Positions 33,783-45,764 of a DNA stretch of 64,000 nucleotides are shown one piece after another. A program made the position numbers and the translations under genes. A model generated the notes under the pieces. It ran no database searches. It was not told where the DNA came from and worked only from the letters and a program-made list of their open reading frames with translations. Each line of letters begins with the position of its first letter. Position 1 is the stretch's first letter. Source of the stretch: Thermothielavioides terrestris NRRL 8126 (lineage: Eukaryota > Ascomycota > Sordariomycetes > Sordariales > Chaetomiaceae); the NCBI RefSeq assembly GCF_000226115.1, contig NC_016460.1, positions 1,426,001 through 1,490,000 of the forward strand, in the 5' to 3' direction.

Positions 33783-36106
33783 ATGGCCAGTGAAGAAGAA
33801 AGCCATTACCTAGACGCCCGCCCGACAACGCTTACCCTGGCGCTGCGCCCACGAGCAAGCAACGAAGATATCATGACGTCTGCAGCGGTCGGCGCAGCGT
33901 CGCCAAGCTTGGTGGCTTCTCCCGGCATCTCGGTCGAGTTCCATGGGGACCCTGAGGCTGCGCAAGCCCAGACATATCCCCAGTACGTCTGGTTATCTAT
34001 CCTTCCTTCGCGAGTGAGCGTTAACAGTGTCCGGTGCAAGCTCCGCGCCGCCAGATGTGCAGAGCTTTCCCAGCCCCATGAGGCATCACCGAAGAACTCC
34101 CTCGGCTCATCGCGAGATCAAAGTGCGTAGACGCTCGATATCCGACAGCGCGGTTGTGTGCTCAATGTGGGACGCAGGAAACTCTGAATGCGCGGTCCGA
34201 GTACACCAGCGAGGACGGCGAGGGCCGCTCACACCAACGTATCAACCAATATGAGATCAAGGACGAAATCGGCCGCGGCTCGTATGGCGCCGTTCATCTG
34301 GCCACTGACCAGTTCGGGAACGAATACGTGCGTTGATCCCTTCTGTGCTTGTGACGAGGAGCCGGTCACTGAACCCCCCTTCCAGGCTGTCAAGGCATTC
34401 TCCAAGGCGCGCCTCAGGAAGCGTGCCCAGTCAAACATTCTCCGCCACGGCCCCAGAGGCCTGGGACCCTTCCCGCGAGCGGGCTTCGGCGCCCCCGACA
34501 TCCCCATTTCCGGTTTCTCTGACCAGCGGGCCCAGGAGGCCAAGGATGCCCTGTACCTGATCCGCGAGGAGGTTGCCATCATGAAGAAGCTGAACCATCC
34601 GAATCTTGTGCAGCTGATCGAAGTCCTGGACGATCCCGAGCAGGACACGCTGTTCATGGTTCTGGAAATGTGCAAGAAGGGCGTTGTCATGCATGTCGGC
34701 CTCGGCGAGTCCGCGACTCCCTATCCGGAGGAAACCTGCCGCTACTGGTTCCGCGATCTCATTCTCGGGATCGAGTATCGTAAGTTCTCGCCGTCCGTCA
34801 TCTGTGCCCCCGTAAAGATCCCTAAGCTCACTCCGCGACACAGTGCACTCGCAAGGAGTCGTCCACCGCGACATCAAGCCGGATAACCTCCTGCTCACTG
34901 AAGACGACGTCCTGAAGATCGTCGACTTTGGTGTATCTGAGATGTTTGAGAAGTCTGAGGACATGAAGACGTCCAAGTCGGCAGGATCGCCAGCGTTCCT
35001 CCCCCCGGAGCTCTGCGTCGCCAGACACGGCGTCGTCTCCGGCAAGGCAGCCGACATCTGGTCCATGGGCGTGTCCTTGTACTGTCTCCGCTATGGAAGG
35101 ATACCGTTCGAGCGAGAGGCTCTGCTAGACATGTTCGAGGCAATCCGGACGGAAACCCCTCAGTTGCCCCCTGACGAAAACCCGGATTTCGTCGACCTGA
35201 TGGGGAGACTGCTTGAGAAGGACCCGGAGCACAGGATCAAAATGGAGGAGCTCAGGGTAAGTTTCTCAGTGACCGGACGATTGATTGTCCGTATGGATGA
35301 CATACCTAACTGTGTCCAGGAACACCCATGGGTGACCAAGGGCGGAACGGATCCGTTGCTTAGCGCCGAAGAGAACTGCTCGGACGTTGTCGAACCGCCA
35401 AACCCGCTCGAGCTGAACCACGCCTTCACCAGACGAATGAGCCACCTAGTATGCGTGGTAAGTTGCTAACTCGCCTGGTTCATCGTCAATCCAGTCAGCT
35501 GACGTCCACCAGATGAAAGCAATCTCCAAGTTCAAAAGCCTCCTAAAGCCCCGGCCAACAACCGCCCAAGGCAGTCTGCGCTCCCCGGGTATCTCCTCCC
35601 CGCCGGCTTCTCCCGCACCGGAGGCCAGAGCACTCGCCGCGCAATCCACGGCTGAATTCGCCGCCCGCGTCCTGCGCGAGCGGCAGGCGTTTCTCTCCGC
35701 GGGCGGCAGAGCAAGTTTCGACCTGCTCCTCGAACCTCAGGCGCCCAACCCCTCAACCGACGCCACCCTCACCGCCGACACCAGCCGGGGAGCGGAAGTA
35801 GCGGCAGCCCATGACCAACAACCCCACCCCCTCCTCCTAGGTATCGGAACAGGCGGCATCGACGACTTTTCCGGCGCGCTTCACTCCGATGCCGCAGACA
35901 TCGTGTCGGACTCGCCGACCGCCGTCGACTTTGATGTCTACGAGAGGGCCTTCGACGCCGAGCTGGAGAGGATCAGGCGCAGCTCTAGCCGACGGGGGGC
36001 TGGTAGCGGGCCAGGGGGCCGTGGTCGGGGAAGCGGAGCGGGAACGGGGCAGGTGTATCAGACGCGGCTCAGGGAGCGGGACAGTGATGCTGGGCATGCG
36101 CGCTGA
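33783..36106 (+). CDS. CaMKK/Ssp1-type serine/threonine protein kinase
   Basis: Model exons: 33783-33982, 34041-34122, 34178-34327, 34386-34779, 34844-35256, 35320-35457, 35513-36106; 656 residues. Splice sites from exon 3 on are firm. The exon 2 acceptor is uncertain (AAG at 34040 or CAG at 34073; both keep frame). Family members phosphorylate the activation loop of AMPK/CaMK-type kinases in energy and stress signalling. Seen: glycine loop GRGSYG (about 126-131); catalytic Lys in YAVKAF (147); an Arg/Pro-rich insert right after (RKRAQSNILRHGPRG...), the hallmark of CaMKKs; HRDIKPDN (283-290); DFG (303); and a T-loop GSPAFLPPE where GTPAF is usual. The C-tail is low-complexity. The frame stops at 36104-36106, but coding-like sequence continues in another frame (see next entry). 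Fungal SNF1-activating kinases are the close alternatives. Confidence 0.88.
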
Positions 36107-36285
36107 ATCTGAGGGATGAGAATGTGAAGGAGGAGGCGGTTGCCGGGTGGGTTGGGAACAGGCCGGTCGGGATGAGCATGCCAAGGAGCCCTGCTGGTAG
36201 CGGTGATAATTCTTCGTGGAGCCAGGAGAGAGCGGTGGGGAAGGGGTTTGCTGATGTGGCGGCGCGGGCTATGGGAGGCTCCTGA
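36088..36285 (+). other. Possible out-of-frame C-terminal continuation of the kinase gene
   Basis: Directly overlapping the kinase stop, a different frame is open from 36088 to a TGA at 36283-36285. It reads LRDENVKEEAVAGWVGNRP and ends GFADVAARAMGGS. The composition is protein-like, and the end recalls the GFAD-(A/V)-KAMG type tails I associate with fungal Ssp1-like kinases (recollection, not a search). Either the kinase has lost its last 60 or so residues by a 1-base indel between 36088 and 36106, the assembly carries an error, or an unrecognised intron of length 3n+2 joins the frames. I found no convincing splice pair. Confidence 0.4.
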
Positions 36286-39200
36286 GAGGGTGAGTGTTGA
36301 GAGTGAGGGCTTCGGGCCAGGCTCGGGAGGGTGACTGGAGGCTTGGTGTCTAGGCAGGATTTGGGGGTAATCTGGAGGTTAATTAGGGGCGAGCGACAAC
36401 GTTTTGTCTGATCCTAAAATAATGTCGGCTGGATCCGCCCGGAATGAATAGGCAGGTGGACTGGAATCCTGACAAGGAAGTCGAATAAGTGGTGAAGATA
36501 TATCACCTACTTACAGTAGTCCTGTTTTGCCTTCACTGGAGACAAACTGAGCTCGAAGCCGCAAGCCAGAGAATCTGAACATCGGGCTCCGGAAGACGAT
36601 TGGGCATCAACGGAGGGTCGAACTGTCTGGTGCAAGGAAGTCTACGAGCCCGTCTGATCCCGCCGCTGCCCCTATTTGAAGCGCGCCGTCCCGTCCCGGT
36701 CCTGGCCCCGGTGAGGGACACCATTTTGCACTGCCACAACCCCTCTTCTGCCAGCGTCCAATGGGGTCAATGAGGTTTCCTGCCAGTCACTCACTAGACA
36801 ACATAAAACAGAATATTTAATGTCCTCACGTGTCCCAGGAAACGACATCGTCTTCCACAGTGGTACGCCAACGCCTCCGCATAGTTCGCCTCGCTGCGAC
36901 GCAACGCCTTCCTTTCCCTCCTGAATGAACTCCGCTCTGGTTTTCGTCAGAGCCTCCACGAATTCTTAACTCTTCCGAACTAGTTAGTTGACGGACCTCA
37001 GCCGACCTTACTTAGAAGCAGCAACCACAACCCGTTCGTGGCCACGGCCGCTAAGGATCAGAAAGAGTCCTCCTCTCCCTCCTTCCAGCTCTGGCCAGAC
37101 CGAGCTGGACGCGGGTGCCTGACGCCAGACAGCTTCTCACACTTCGTCAGACATCGAGAGCGAGTGAGAAGAAGATGCGGGAGCGTTGCGTGGCGTGATA
37201 TCAAGAAGCACAGCGTCATGACAAGCGGGATAGATCGCCGCGGACGACTTCATGTTGTAACCTGCCCTACGGCAAGATCGTCCACCCCTTACCGGGCCCA
37301 ACCGTAGCTGTGAGTGTATCTTTGGGCTAGCGGTATGAGGTGTGGCCAAGAGGGAGGGCTACTGTGTGCTTCGCTATCCGCGTCCTAGATCGTAGGAAAG
37401 GCCGCCTCTTCGTAGATTCAAGACGCGGTGTTGCCTAAACTCTTCACGGATGCTCACTTTGGACTCACAACTCCACAACCGCTTCCGCTCGAGGTTTACA
37501 GCGGTTTGAGCCCAGGCACACCGGGCGTAATGCCCACCGATCGACCCTCTTCCCTGACGAAAGAATCGAACTGGACGACGTGAAGGTCTAGACCTCCTTA
37601 GCCGAAACAGCGGAGAGACAGTGCAGGAAGGGTCGTCATGCTCGGGAGATGATGAACCCCCCCGGCCGAGGCAGCACAGCGCAAGGCACGTCAGGGATGA
37701 AGCCAAGAGGGTCGTTCTAGATATCGAGAGTCGAGAACACAATCTGTCTGAGACAGCAAGCGGATTGCGGCAACGCGATAATCCAGCGTTGCAGCAGCAA
37801 TCCAATATTCCGCACACGGCATGATGCGCCGGCGAGTGTAACTTCTACGGCGGAAATTGTCCGGCAAGGGCTGTCCATGCGGTAAGAAGGGAAGCGGCTG
37901 ATGAGACTGCTGCAATGATCGAAAGTTCTTGTCCCTTCTCGCCGGGCGTTCCGCCCCGGTCTTGGCAAAAGTCTTGTCTCACGCCGGCGAGGAACCTCAA
38001 TGGAGGTTGCCAAGTTGTGGGAGGGAAGCCCTACACTCTGGTACAGCGCGTACCCTGTGTCCCTAGGTACCTAGAGGTAGCTATGTAGGTATGAACGCAG
38101 GACGAATCCGTGATAAGGTCGCAGCTGTTCCTGTTAAACCCCCTGGGGCGGATGTTGAGCTCGATTCCCGCGGGGCGGTGACCTTATCGTTGAGGCCACG
38201 GCTGAAACGCCTCGGTGGAGCACACCAAGGTGGATGTAATGTGGTGTAAGGTAGTAAATGGTTCACCGACATTCTCACCGCGGGACGTCGTCGACGACAT
38301 CCCAGCGAATATCTCGACCACGTGTGGGCAATATTGCCGTGTTTGGCCCTGAAAGCCGCGTCCGAGCCCGGAGCGGCACGGTTCACAGAGTGGTACGCGG
38401 TAGTTACAAGATAGACCTCAATTGGGGAGCCTCGTCGGGCACGCCAGGTGTGTGCATTGTCCACCGTAATCCGAATGTATGTCGGGTATGTACAGTACAC
38501 CGCAACCTGCCTTCAGGGCCGCGGCCTGTCAAGGACTGATCCCGGCTGGAATGCACCGTGGAGCCGTGGCTACGTGGACGCGGTTCCGATGATGGATCGC
38601 TCCGTCTCCTATGGACAGACGGACTGGCTTGAGTGTTTGGTCGCGGGGCTTGCAGGCCGGGCTCGAAGCTGCGGTGAAACGGCCGAGCACGGCCATTTAT
38701 TGTTGGCGCATCATTTGGCGCTGGCCAAGAATCGTGCAGTGAAAGGCCACGAGGCGTCGCGGCCGATCCCGTATCGCTTGATGCGAAAAAAAACAAGGCT
38801 GAATCATATTCGACAGCCTGTGCCTGCGCGAACCCAGTCGGATTCGTGAACGTGGTGGAGGCCTTGGCATGTCGTTCTTCCGTCCAATGTCGCAAAGCAC
38901 CAGCCAAGCACGACCACGGCGGATATGGACAAGCGCAGGCGGGCAACGGAACAGGTTCCGAGGCGTGCATGTGTATCACCCCGCCACGGCGCCACCACCG
39001 ACGGGCAGGTTGCGTTCAGTTCTCGCGGGCGCTCAGCAAAGCAGCCATTCAGCGATTTCGGCCAATGAGAGCCTGCCGGGATTGCGAAGTGCTGACAATT
39101 GCTGGGTGAGCGAGGGAGCGGGCGACGACAACGTCGGACAAGTCTGCGAAAGCCGGTGCAAGGAGCCAAGCGATTGGGACGAAAGCCAGAAAATGCCTCA

Positions 39201-42200
39201 TAGCGTGGTCCCGGAGAGTAATCTAGTTTGCTGCACGACAATGGCCATCATCTGTGCCCTCTGCAGTAGCGCGCAGGCAGAGGAAACCGCAAGATGCTGC
39301 CCCGGGAAAAGGGGGAGCGCGCCACTCGCACACTGCGTCCTGTACATGCAATGCATTCTGCAGCAAGGATAATTACTGCACCTAGGAAGGTAACGTTAAG
39401 CTAGGGGGAGCTAGTATACCTACCTCGGTACGCGAGGCATGTTGGGACCAAGGCTTGGGGTGGGAAGGAAGGAAGAAGTTGTTGTGTTGACTTCAAGAGA
39501 ACACAGGGGCCGGCCATCGACCTCGTGTGGTCACTTCACGCTTCACGGGTCAATTGATCCCAATTAGAAGGGAATATTGCAATCATGTTGCCATGTACCT
39601 TGTAGGTAAGCATGTGCCTCAGGAACTGGCCGACTGGTGATTGAGCGGTCAGCTTCGTTCCCTCAGTTGCTGGGGTGAACTGATACAGGGCGATGACGGA
39701 GACAGTCTTCGGGATGTTCTTGGGGGCCGAATGCAGGTTAACGCACAAACGGTCTCGTGTACTGTACCACAGTAGTTAAGTGAGCTTTGTGTGGTTGTGG
39801 TGCAGCCAGTAGTAAGTTGGCGGGTTGCATCGGGATCATCTTCGAGTTAGGCTCCCCCCTCCCCCCGCAAATCAACAGCATCAACAGCCGGAGGCAGCCA
39901 AAACGCCGGCCCACTCACTTGGGCACGCTGGACTGCGAGATGGACTGGGGTGGAAACAAGCTGCCGCCAAGCCTGCCACCGGGTCCAGGAGTGGATACGG
40001 ATACAAAAGGACGGAAACCCCACGCGTGTGATTTCCCACCACTTGCCGAGACAAGACTGTCCACAAGTGCGAGACCCGAATGACAAGCGCGACCCGAATG
40101 ACAGCGCATTGGCTGAGACGGAGAGCAGCTAACGACTCCGTACCGTGTACAGAATACACCCCACTGGTATCGCTGCAACTCTTCCAGTCGTGATTGCTGT
40201 GTGACCCTGCATTGCTGCACCTCTGCTCAAGCGCATGTGGTGGGTCAATGGGTAATTCGTCAGAGCAGCGGCGTGCGATGCGGCTGGCTTCCGCGATGAA
40301 TGGGGTAGAGATAAGACATGTGCTGCGGAATCGGCAGAAAAGGACAGAAACACAAGCGTTGTCTCGGACACAAGACAGAGAACGGAAGCCACAACCAGCC
40401 GGGCGGGTAGGTCAGGTAGACATGAGGTACCTAGTGAGCAGCTGCCGGTCCTGAACGGCCCTTCTGGCCCCAGACCGTTGGTGGCCACCTAGCCAGGGCA
40501 GGCGCGAACGGATGCAGCAGCGGTCTCGCGGATCGAATCCTCCTCTCTTTCGTCTCTCAAGGCGAAGCCCTCGCAACGCAGCACTGCAGGACAGGTTGGC
40601 CGTTGCGGGTGAAATCGGGCTGGTTCGACATGGAAAGACTACCTACCTGTACGTAACTACCTAAGTGATCTACGGAATACAGTACAGTAGACAGTTGACG
40701 TTATACTCCGAAAAGTTCTGTGCGTTTCTTGCCTATTAGGGAAAAGACTTGGCATCTTAGTCGTCAGTAGCACTTGACAGTTACCTTAACTGGAAGCATT
40801 CTGTGAATACGCAGCTGTTACAGCCCGCTGTATGTACAGAGTAGCGACCCGGCCCTCAATGACTTTCGCACTCATCAGCAAACCAAAGACGCTTGATCAA
40901 CTACTTACCTCTACCTTCTGGAGAGAGGGCATAGTTGGTTTTTGCAGCAAGACTGCCTGGCGGCGGTCTTTACGCAACTGATCGGCCGTGCGATCAACTT
41001 GAACATTATACATAAGGTAAGGTATGTACCTATTCCGGAATAGGGTTGCTTCCAAGCTGCGTACCTGCCATTGTTAATGTATCCGTAATCACCAGCCGTT
41101 TTCCGCCACTCGCCGCATCATCCTGGGGTTCCTTGTTTCTGCACGGGTACCAGAATACTTGGACCGCTACTGACCACTTATTTCATGAGCATTCCCTCCA
41201 AACGTCTAACGTCCTGGGCTCTCGTTCCTTGCAACGAGCAAAGCACCAGTGACTGACCAGTCGTCGGGTTGACGGCCTCGAGGACGGTCGTCCCTGTCCC
41301 AGGCCAACACCTCGCGCCTTCCCTACCTTGCCCTGCCGTGTACGGAGTACCTATTCCGCTACCTTGACCACGGCTTTGCCGGGGACTGCATACCTGACCT
41401 CACCAGAAGCCCGGGTAACGCCAAAACGTGGCAACAGGTGCTTGCCCTGCTGCGCTGCCGACTCAAAGAACTGGGTCTCCCCGGGCCACCGCCATCTTCG
41501 TCATCTTGTCCTTGACGATCGATCAGCCGACGCCTTTTTCGCCTCCGTTCACCTCACGCTCGCAGCACCGGCAACTTTCACAGGCAAGAACGCATCAGCT
41601 TCTCAGCCTTGGTACTAATCTGACTCGGTCCCAACCACAACCGCACATCTGACGCTGAAATAACAACCAAATTTCCGTTCCCTTTTCCCCTCTTTTTTTT
41701 TTTTTTTTTTTCCGAGGCACCTGCGCTCTGCACCATGTCGAGCCTCCGCCTGACGACGCAGTCATCTGCATTGAGCTGTCGCAACTAACAGCGACTGAAT
41801 ATCCTCTGGCTGCCTTCCCGAGGTGAAACATCGAAACAGAAAACGAGGAAAGCGCCCCGAAAACCAAATCGAGCATCACAAAAAGGAGGGAATAACATCC
41901 ATCCGCACTCTCCAGTGTTGTGTTCCAGCTCCACCCCTCCCTCCACCCCACTCGGCTCTGTCGAAGTCTGGATTTTCTCGCGCCTGCAAAAAGGCCTCGC
42001 CCTTTTTCCGGCCATTTCTTCCTCCATCTGCAGAGGGAAGCCGCAAGCTGCCGAACCCGACGGCCGCTGTTTTGTCACGCGACAAAGCGACGCTGGGCTC
42101 TGCCCACTCTCACCCCGGGCGCTCTCGTCGCCAAGATCGCTGTCGCTTGCATAAGCGCGGCGACTTAATACCGGCGACTCGTGTGCACCGCCTTGCACTT

Positions 42201-42316
42201 GCCCGCCCGGTGACTGGCTCGGCCCTTGTATCATCAACCCGCCTCCAGATAACCTTCTGCGACCCGCGGTAACCCACGTTCTGGGCATTGCTGCGCTCTA
42301 TCCTACAGATTCCAAG
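36286..42316. other. Gene-poor 6-kb region
   Basis: Many short frames occur but none above about 190 codons and none with a domain or plausible exon chain. I see no transposase-like sequence, long terminal repeats or strong AT enrichment of the kind RIP leaves. Short words such as TACGGAGTAC (41341-41350), ACTCCGTACC (40135), GGTACCT and ACCTACCT recur. Near 40070-40107 the word GACCCGAATGACA is duplicated in tandem. The last 600 bases, including a run of T (about 41692-41711), are probably the promoter and leader of the kinase at 42317. Confidence 0.5.
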
Positions 42317-43837
42317 ATGGCCGCCGCGTCGTCCAACAACTCCGTGGCGTCTGCCTCGCCGCGCTCATCACAGCCGCCGTCCGTCAAGTCCGTTGAGATG
42401 CCGTCCTCAAAGTCGCCAAAAACGAACGGTCAAAACGGAAACGCAGCTGGTCCTACCGGTGCCAACGAACTACCGCCGAAAACGGGCGACAAGAGCTCCA
42501 TGAAGGATCGGTTGACGCGCATGTTCTCGACCAGAGACGCATCCCCGCGCCCCGTGGCCGCCGAGACGAACGGCACCACCACTCAGGTCAAGAAACCCCA
42601 GGATGCCGGCTCTGGCGCGGCGTCGCCGCCCCCGGCCAAGGTATCAAGCACGAAAGACGTGCCGCTCCAGCGCTTCGTGCTTAACCCGGAAGCCCAGGGC
42701 GGTCACGAGCACCATCTCAAGTCTAGCCGCCGGCAAGAAAAGCTCTCGGACTTGATCAAGAACTTCCTTGGCAGGAAGCCGGAGCAGGCGCCCGAGAATG
42801 ATCTTTCCCTGGTGTCGAGCTGGGTTGACAACCTGAGGAAAGAGAAAGACGGCCTTGCCTCGGACAGGAAGGCCAGCACGGCGCAGTCGGCAACCCTAGT
42901 GGAGAAGTACGGCAAATGCCAGGAAATCGTGGGGCGTGGTGCCTTCGGCGTCGTGAGGATTTCCCACAAGAAGCTAGAGAACGGTCTGGGCGAGAAGCTG
43001 TTCGCCGTCAAGGAGTTCCGTCGCCGGCCCGAGGAGACGGAAAAGAAGTACAGCAAGCGGCTGACGGCCGAGTTCTGCATCTCGTCGTCGCTCCGGCACC
43101 CCAACGTGATCCACACCCTCGATCTGCTTAAGGACGCCAAGGGCGATTACTGCGAGGTCATGGAGTTCTGTGCCGGCGGCGACCTGTACACCCTCGTCCT
43201 GTCGGCCGGCAAGCTCGAGGTGCAAGAGGCCGACTGCTTCTTTAAGCAGATGATGCGCGGGGTCGAGTACATGCACGAGATGGGCGTCGCGCACCGCGAT
43301 CTGAAGCCCGAGAACCTGCTCCTCACGACCCACGGCGCGCTCAAAATCACCGACTTTGGCAATGGCGAGTGCTTCCGCATGGCCTGGGAGAACGACGCCC
43401 ACATGGTGTCGGGCCTTTGCGGCTCCGCTCCCTACATCGCCCCTGAAGAGTATGTCGCTAAGGAGTTCGATGCTCGCGCCGTCGATGTCTGGGCCTGCGG
43501 TGTCATCTACATGGCCATGCGGACCGGCCGCCACCTTTGGCGAGTCGCCCGGAAGGACGAGGACGAGTTCTACACCCGTTACCTCGAAGGGCGTCGGGAC
43601 GAGGAGGGCTACGCCCCGATCGAGGCGCTGCACAGGGTAAGTGTCTCGGACAAGACCAGGGATCTGCCCAGGGACCCGTCTGGGATATTGACCAGCCACG
43701 ACCAGGCCCGCTGCAGAAACGTGATCTACTCCATACTAGACCCCAACCCGGGGCGCCGAATCACCGCATCGCAAGTCCTCAAGTCCGAGTGGGTCCGCGA
43801 GATACAACTTTGCAAGGCCGGCGAAGAGGGCCTCTAA
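42317..43837 (+). CDS. HAL4/SAT4-type serine/threonine protein kinase
   Basis: Two exons, 42317-43636 and 43706-43837, give 483 residues. The 69-nt intron (AGG/GTAAGT ... CACGACCAG/GCC) is a multiple of three and has no stop, so unspliced RNA would still read through with 23 extra residues. I call it an intron because removal restores the run IEALHR-ARCRNVIYSILDP. HAL-family kinases in yeast regulate plasma-membrane K+ transport and nutrient permease stability. Seen: a disordered Ser/Pro/Lys-rich N-terminus (1-195); VGRGAFGVV (about 203); Lys in LFAVKEF (about 233); HRDLKPENLLL (about 326); DFG (about 346); APEEY; and C-terminal RRITASQVLKSEWVREI. The start has a good context (AAGATGGCC). Confidence 0.9.
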   Translation: MAAASSNNSVASASPRSSQPPSVKSVEMPSSKSPKTNGQNGNAAGPTGANELPPKTGDKSSMKDRLTRMFSTRDASPRPVAAETNGTTTQVKKPQDAGSGAASPPPAKVSSTKDVPLQRFVLNPEAQGGHEHHLKSSRRQEKLSDLIKNFLGRKPEQAPENDLSLVSSWVDNLRKEKDGLASDRKASTAQSATLVEKYGKCQEIVGRGAFGVVRISHKKLENGLGEKLFAVKEFRRRPEETEKKYSKRLTAEFCISSSLRHPNVIHTLDLLKDAKGDYCEVMEFCAGGDLYTLVLSAGKLEVQEADCFFKQMMRGVEYMHEMGVAHRDLKPENLLLTTHGALKITDFGNGECFRMAWENDAHMVSGLCGSAPYIAPEEYVAKEFDARAVDVWACGVIYMAMRTGRHLWRVARKDEDEFYTRYLEGRRDEEGYAPIEALHRVSVSDKTRDLPRDPSGILTSHDQARCRNVIYSILDPNPGRRITASQVLKSEWVREIQLCKAGEEGL

Positions 43838-45728
43838 CGCGTGTTCCGTCAGATGGATGGCTGATGTGCTACCCCAGTCCCAGTGGGAGAGGGGGAGGGG
43901 AAACATCACCACCTTCTGGCGGAACGCGTTCTGGATTATCATGCTTGAGCCTTGCCTGGCTCTGCGACCGTAGCCCCAGTCGCGGCTCACATTTCCTTGT
44001 TCCGACTCATGCCGACGTCTGAACTATGATGCCCTTGCACGATATCCCCCACAGTAGACACAACATCAACAAACGGCACAGGGTTGAGGCGGCGGTGGGC
44101 CTCTCACGCATCACGATACGGAATACCAGGATTCGGGGCCAGCACCGGAGTTTTGGAGTTCTCTATTTTTTTTTTTGTTGCTCTTGCTTCTGTTTCAGTT
44201 AGGGAGGTCTTCTGTGTCTTTTAAACTTTGTTCCACCTGTTCGCAAGCACGACTCCCAGCTTTTACTCTGGGAGCTCGGTGGTAGGCTATCTGCCTTTTC
44301 TTAGTGCTTGGGGCGTTTCTCAGTAAGCCGGGCATTTCATCCCCAAGCATGCAGTCAATCAAATTCAACCAATCCAACACGCCCCAGGCCCAGTCGCGTT
44401 TCAGCCCTCAGACTGGCGGCGGCTGGTGCGTATTCTACCTCATATTCGGTGCTTGTATTCTGCATAGATGGCGGCGCTGACCCGAGTATAGAGAGGGGAC
44501 GGAGAATGAGCAGCTAGAGGCAGGCAGGGGGACAGATGGACAGACGGGTTGGCGGTGGAGGCGTGGGCGGGCTTCTGTGGGTTGGCTTTCTGGTTTTCCT
44601 TGCTGCGCGAGGCTCTCTCTCTTTGTTTGGTTCTTTCGCCAGGGGCATCTGAGATTGGGTGCGGGCCCTTCTTGCCTTGTCTTTTTGCTTGCATCATTTT
44701 TCTGATTTACTTATTTTCATTATTTTCTTTTTTCCCCCCCGGCAAACACGTCTAACTGCCAGGTTTTCCTCGTACATTATTATACCAACAGTGAATATAT
44801 ATCTACATATATCAAGATTCGTGGCCTTTGAGCAGACCGACCCTGGTCTGGTTTGCTCATGAAACAAACCTCTTGCTGGCTGACTGGCTGACTGGCCGGC
44901 CGTCTCCGGCCTGCTTGCAGCTCAGCCGTATCTGCCCTGCTTTGTTCTTCCCCTGCTAACTTTTCTGTGTCCCATCTCCTCCACGATGCCGGCCAAGTTT
45001 TGTCGTTTGCGGGACCTGATGACGGATGCGGATCTGCTCTTCCTCTTGCTGGCTGGCTCTCTTCGGCCTGCCTGCATCCAGGCGTGATCACGCGTATCCG
45101 CGCTTCTTTTGTTCTTGCCCTCGGAACTTAGTTGTCCCCCTATGCCCTGTGATATAGGAGTCTACTGTGCACGCTTTGCTCAGCTTCCTACCTGGTCTGA
45201 GGTTCCTTCAAACGGCTGATGGCAGCTACGGAGGCCGTATATCGTGGCGGTGTCAAGGACGCCTTGAAGGTTCCCGGGCCTGTGCCGCCTTGGGGTGTTT
45301 ACCATTGTCTGATGGTATCTGCCCCAGTGTATGCATGTGCTAGCAGTTGTCATGTTCCTGTCAGTTCTGTCTTTTCCTCCTCCTGCTCATGTGCGGTGTC
45401 CAAACCCTTATGAAAGAGAAGTGACGTATGTCCACACACGCAGAGCGCGCATGTGGAGAAGGAAAGGTCGATGCTCATGCCATCATACGAGTTGATGTCG
45501 CTGGGGGAAGCCCCACTCACTCGGGCTATGAGAGCGTGGTGGGTTGCACCGAGCGGGTGTGGTCCGGCAGTGTGCCACACCATCGGAAAGCGGGATACCA
45601 CATGTGAACGATAGCATTCCTGTCGTGGCTTGGCTGAGATGATTGGTGAGCTAAACGAAGGATTGCTGTGAGGTACGGTCAGTGGAATGGGATGGTGATA
45701 GGGTGTGTCCACAGGACTTTGACGGGTG

Positions 45729-45764
45729 TATGCTTCTCGATATGCTTTTCGGTATGCTTCTCGG
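45729..45764 (+). repeat. 12-bp tandem repeat, three copies
   Basis: Three adjacent units of TATGCTTCTCGG with one or two changes, in non-coding DNA. Confidence 0.85.

Noticed and set aside
38404..38979. 191-codon minus-strand frame in the 6-kb gap
   Set aside because: No hydrophobic core pattern or motif; short overlapping frames of similar length occur on all strands here.
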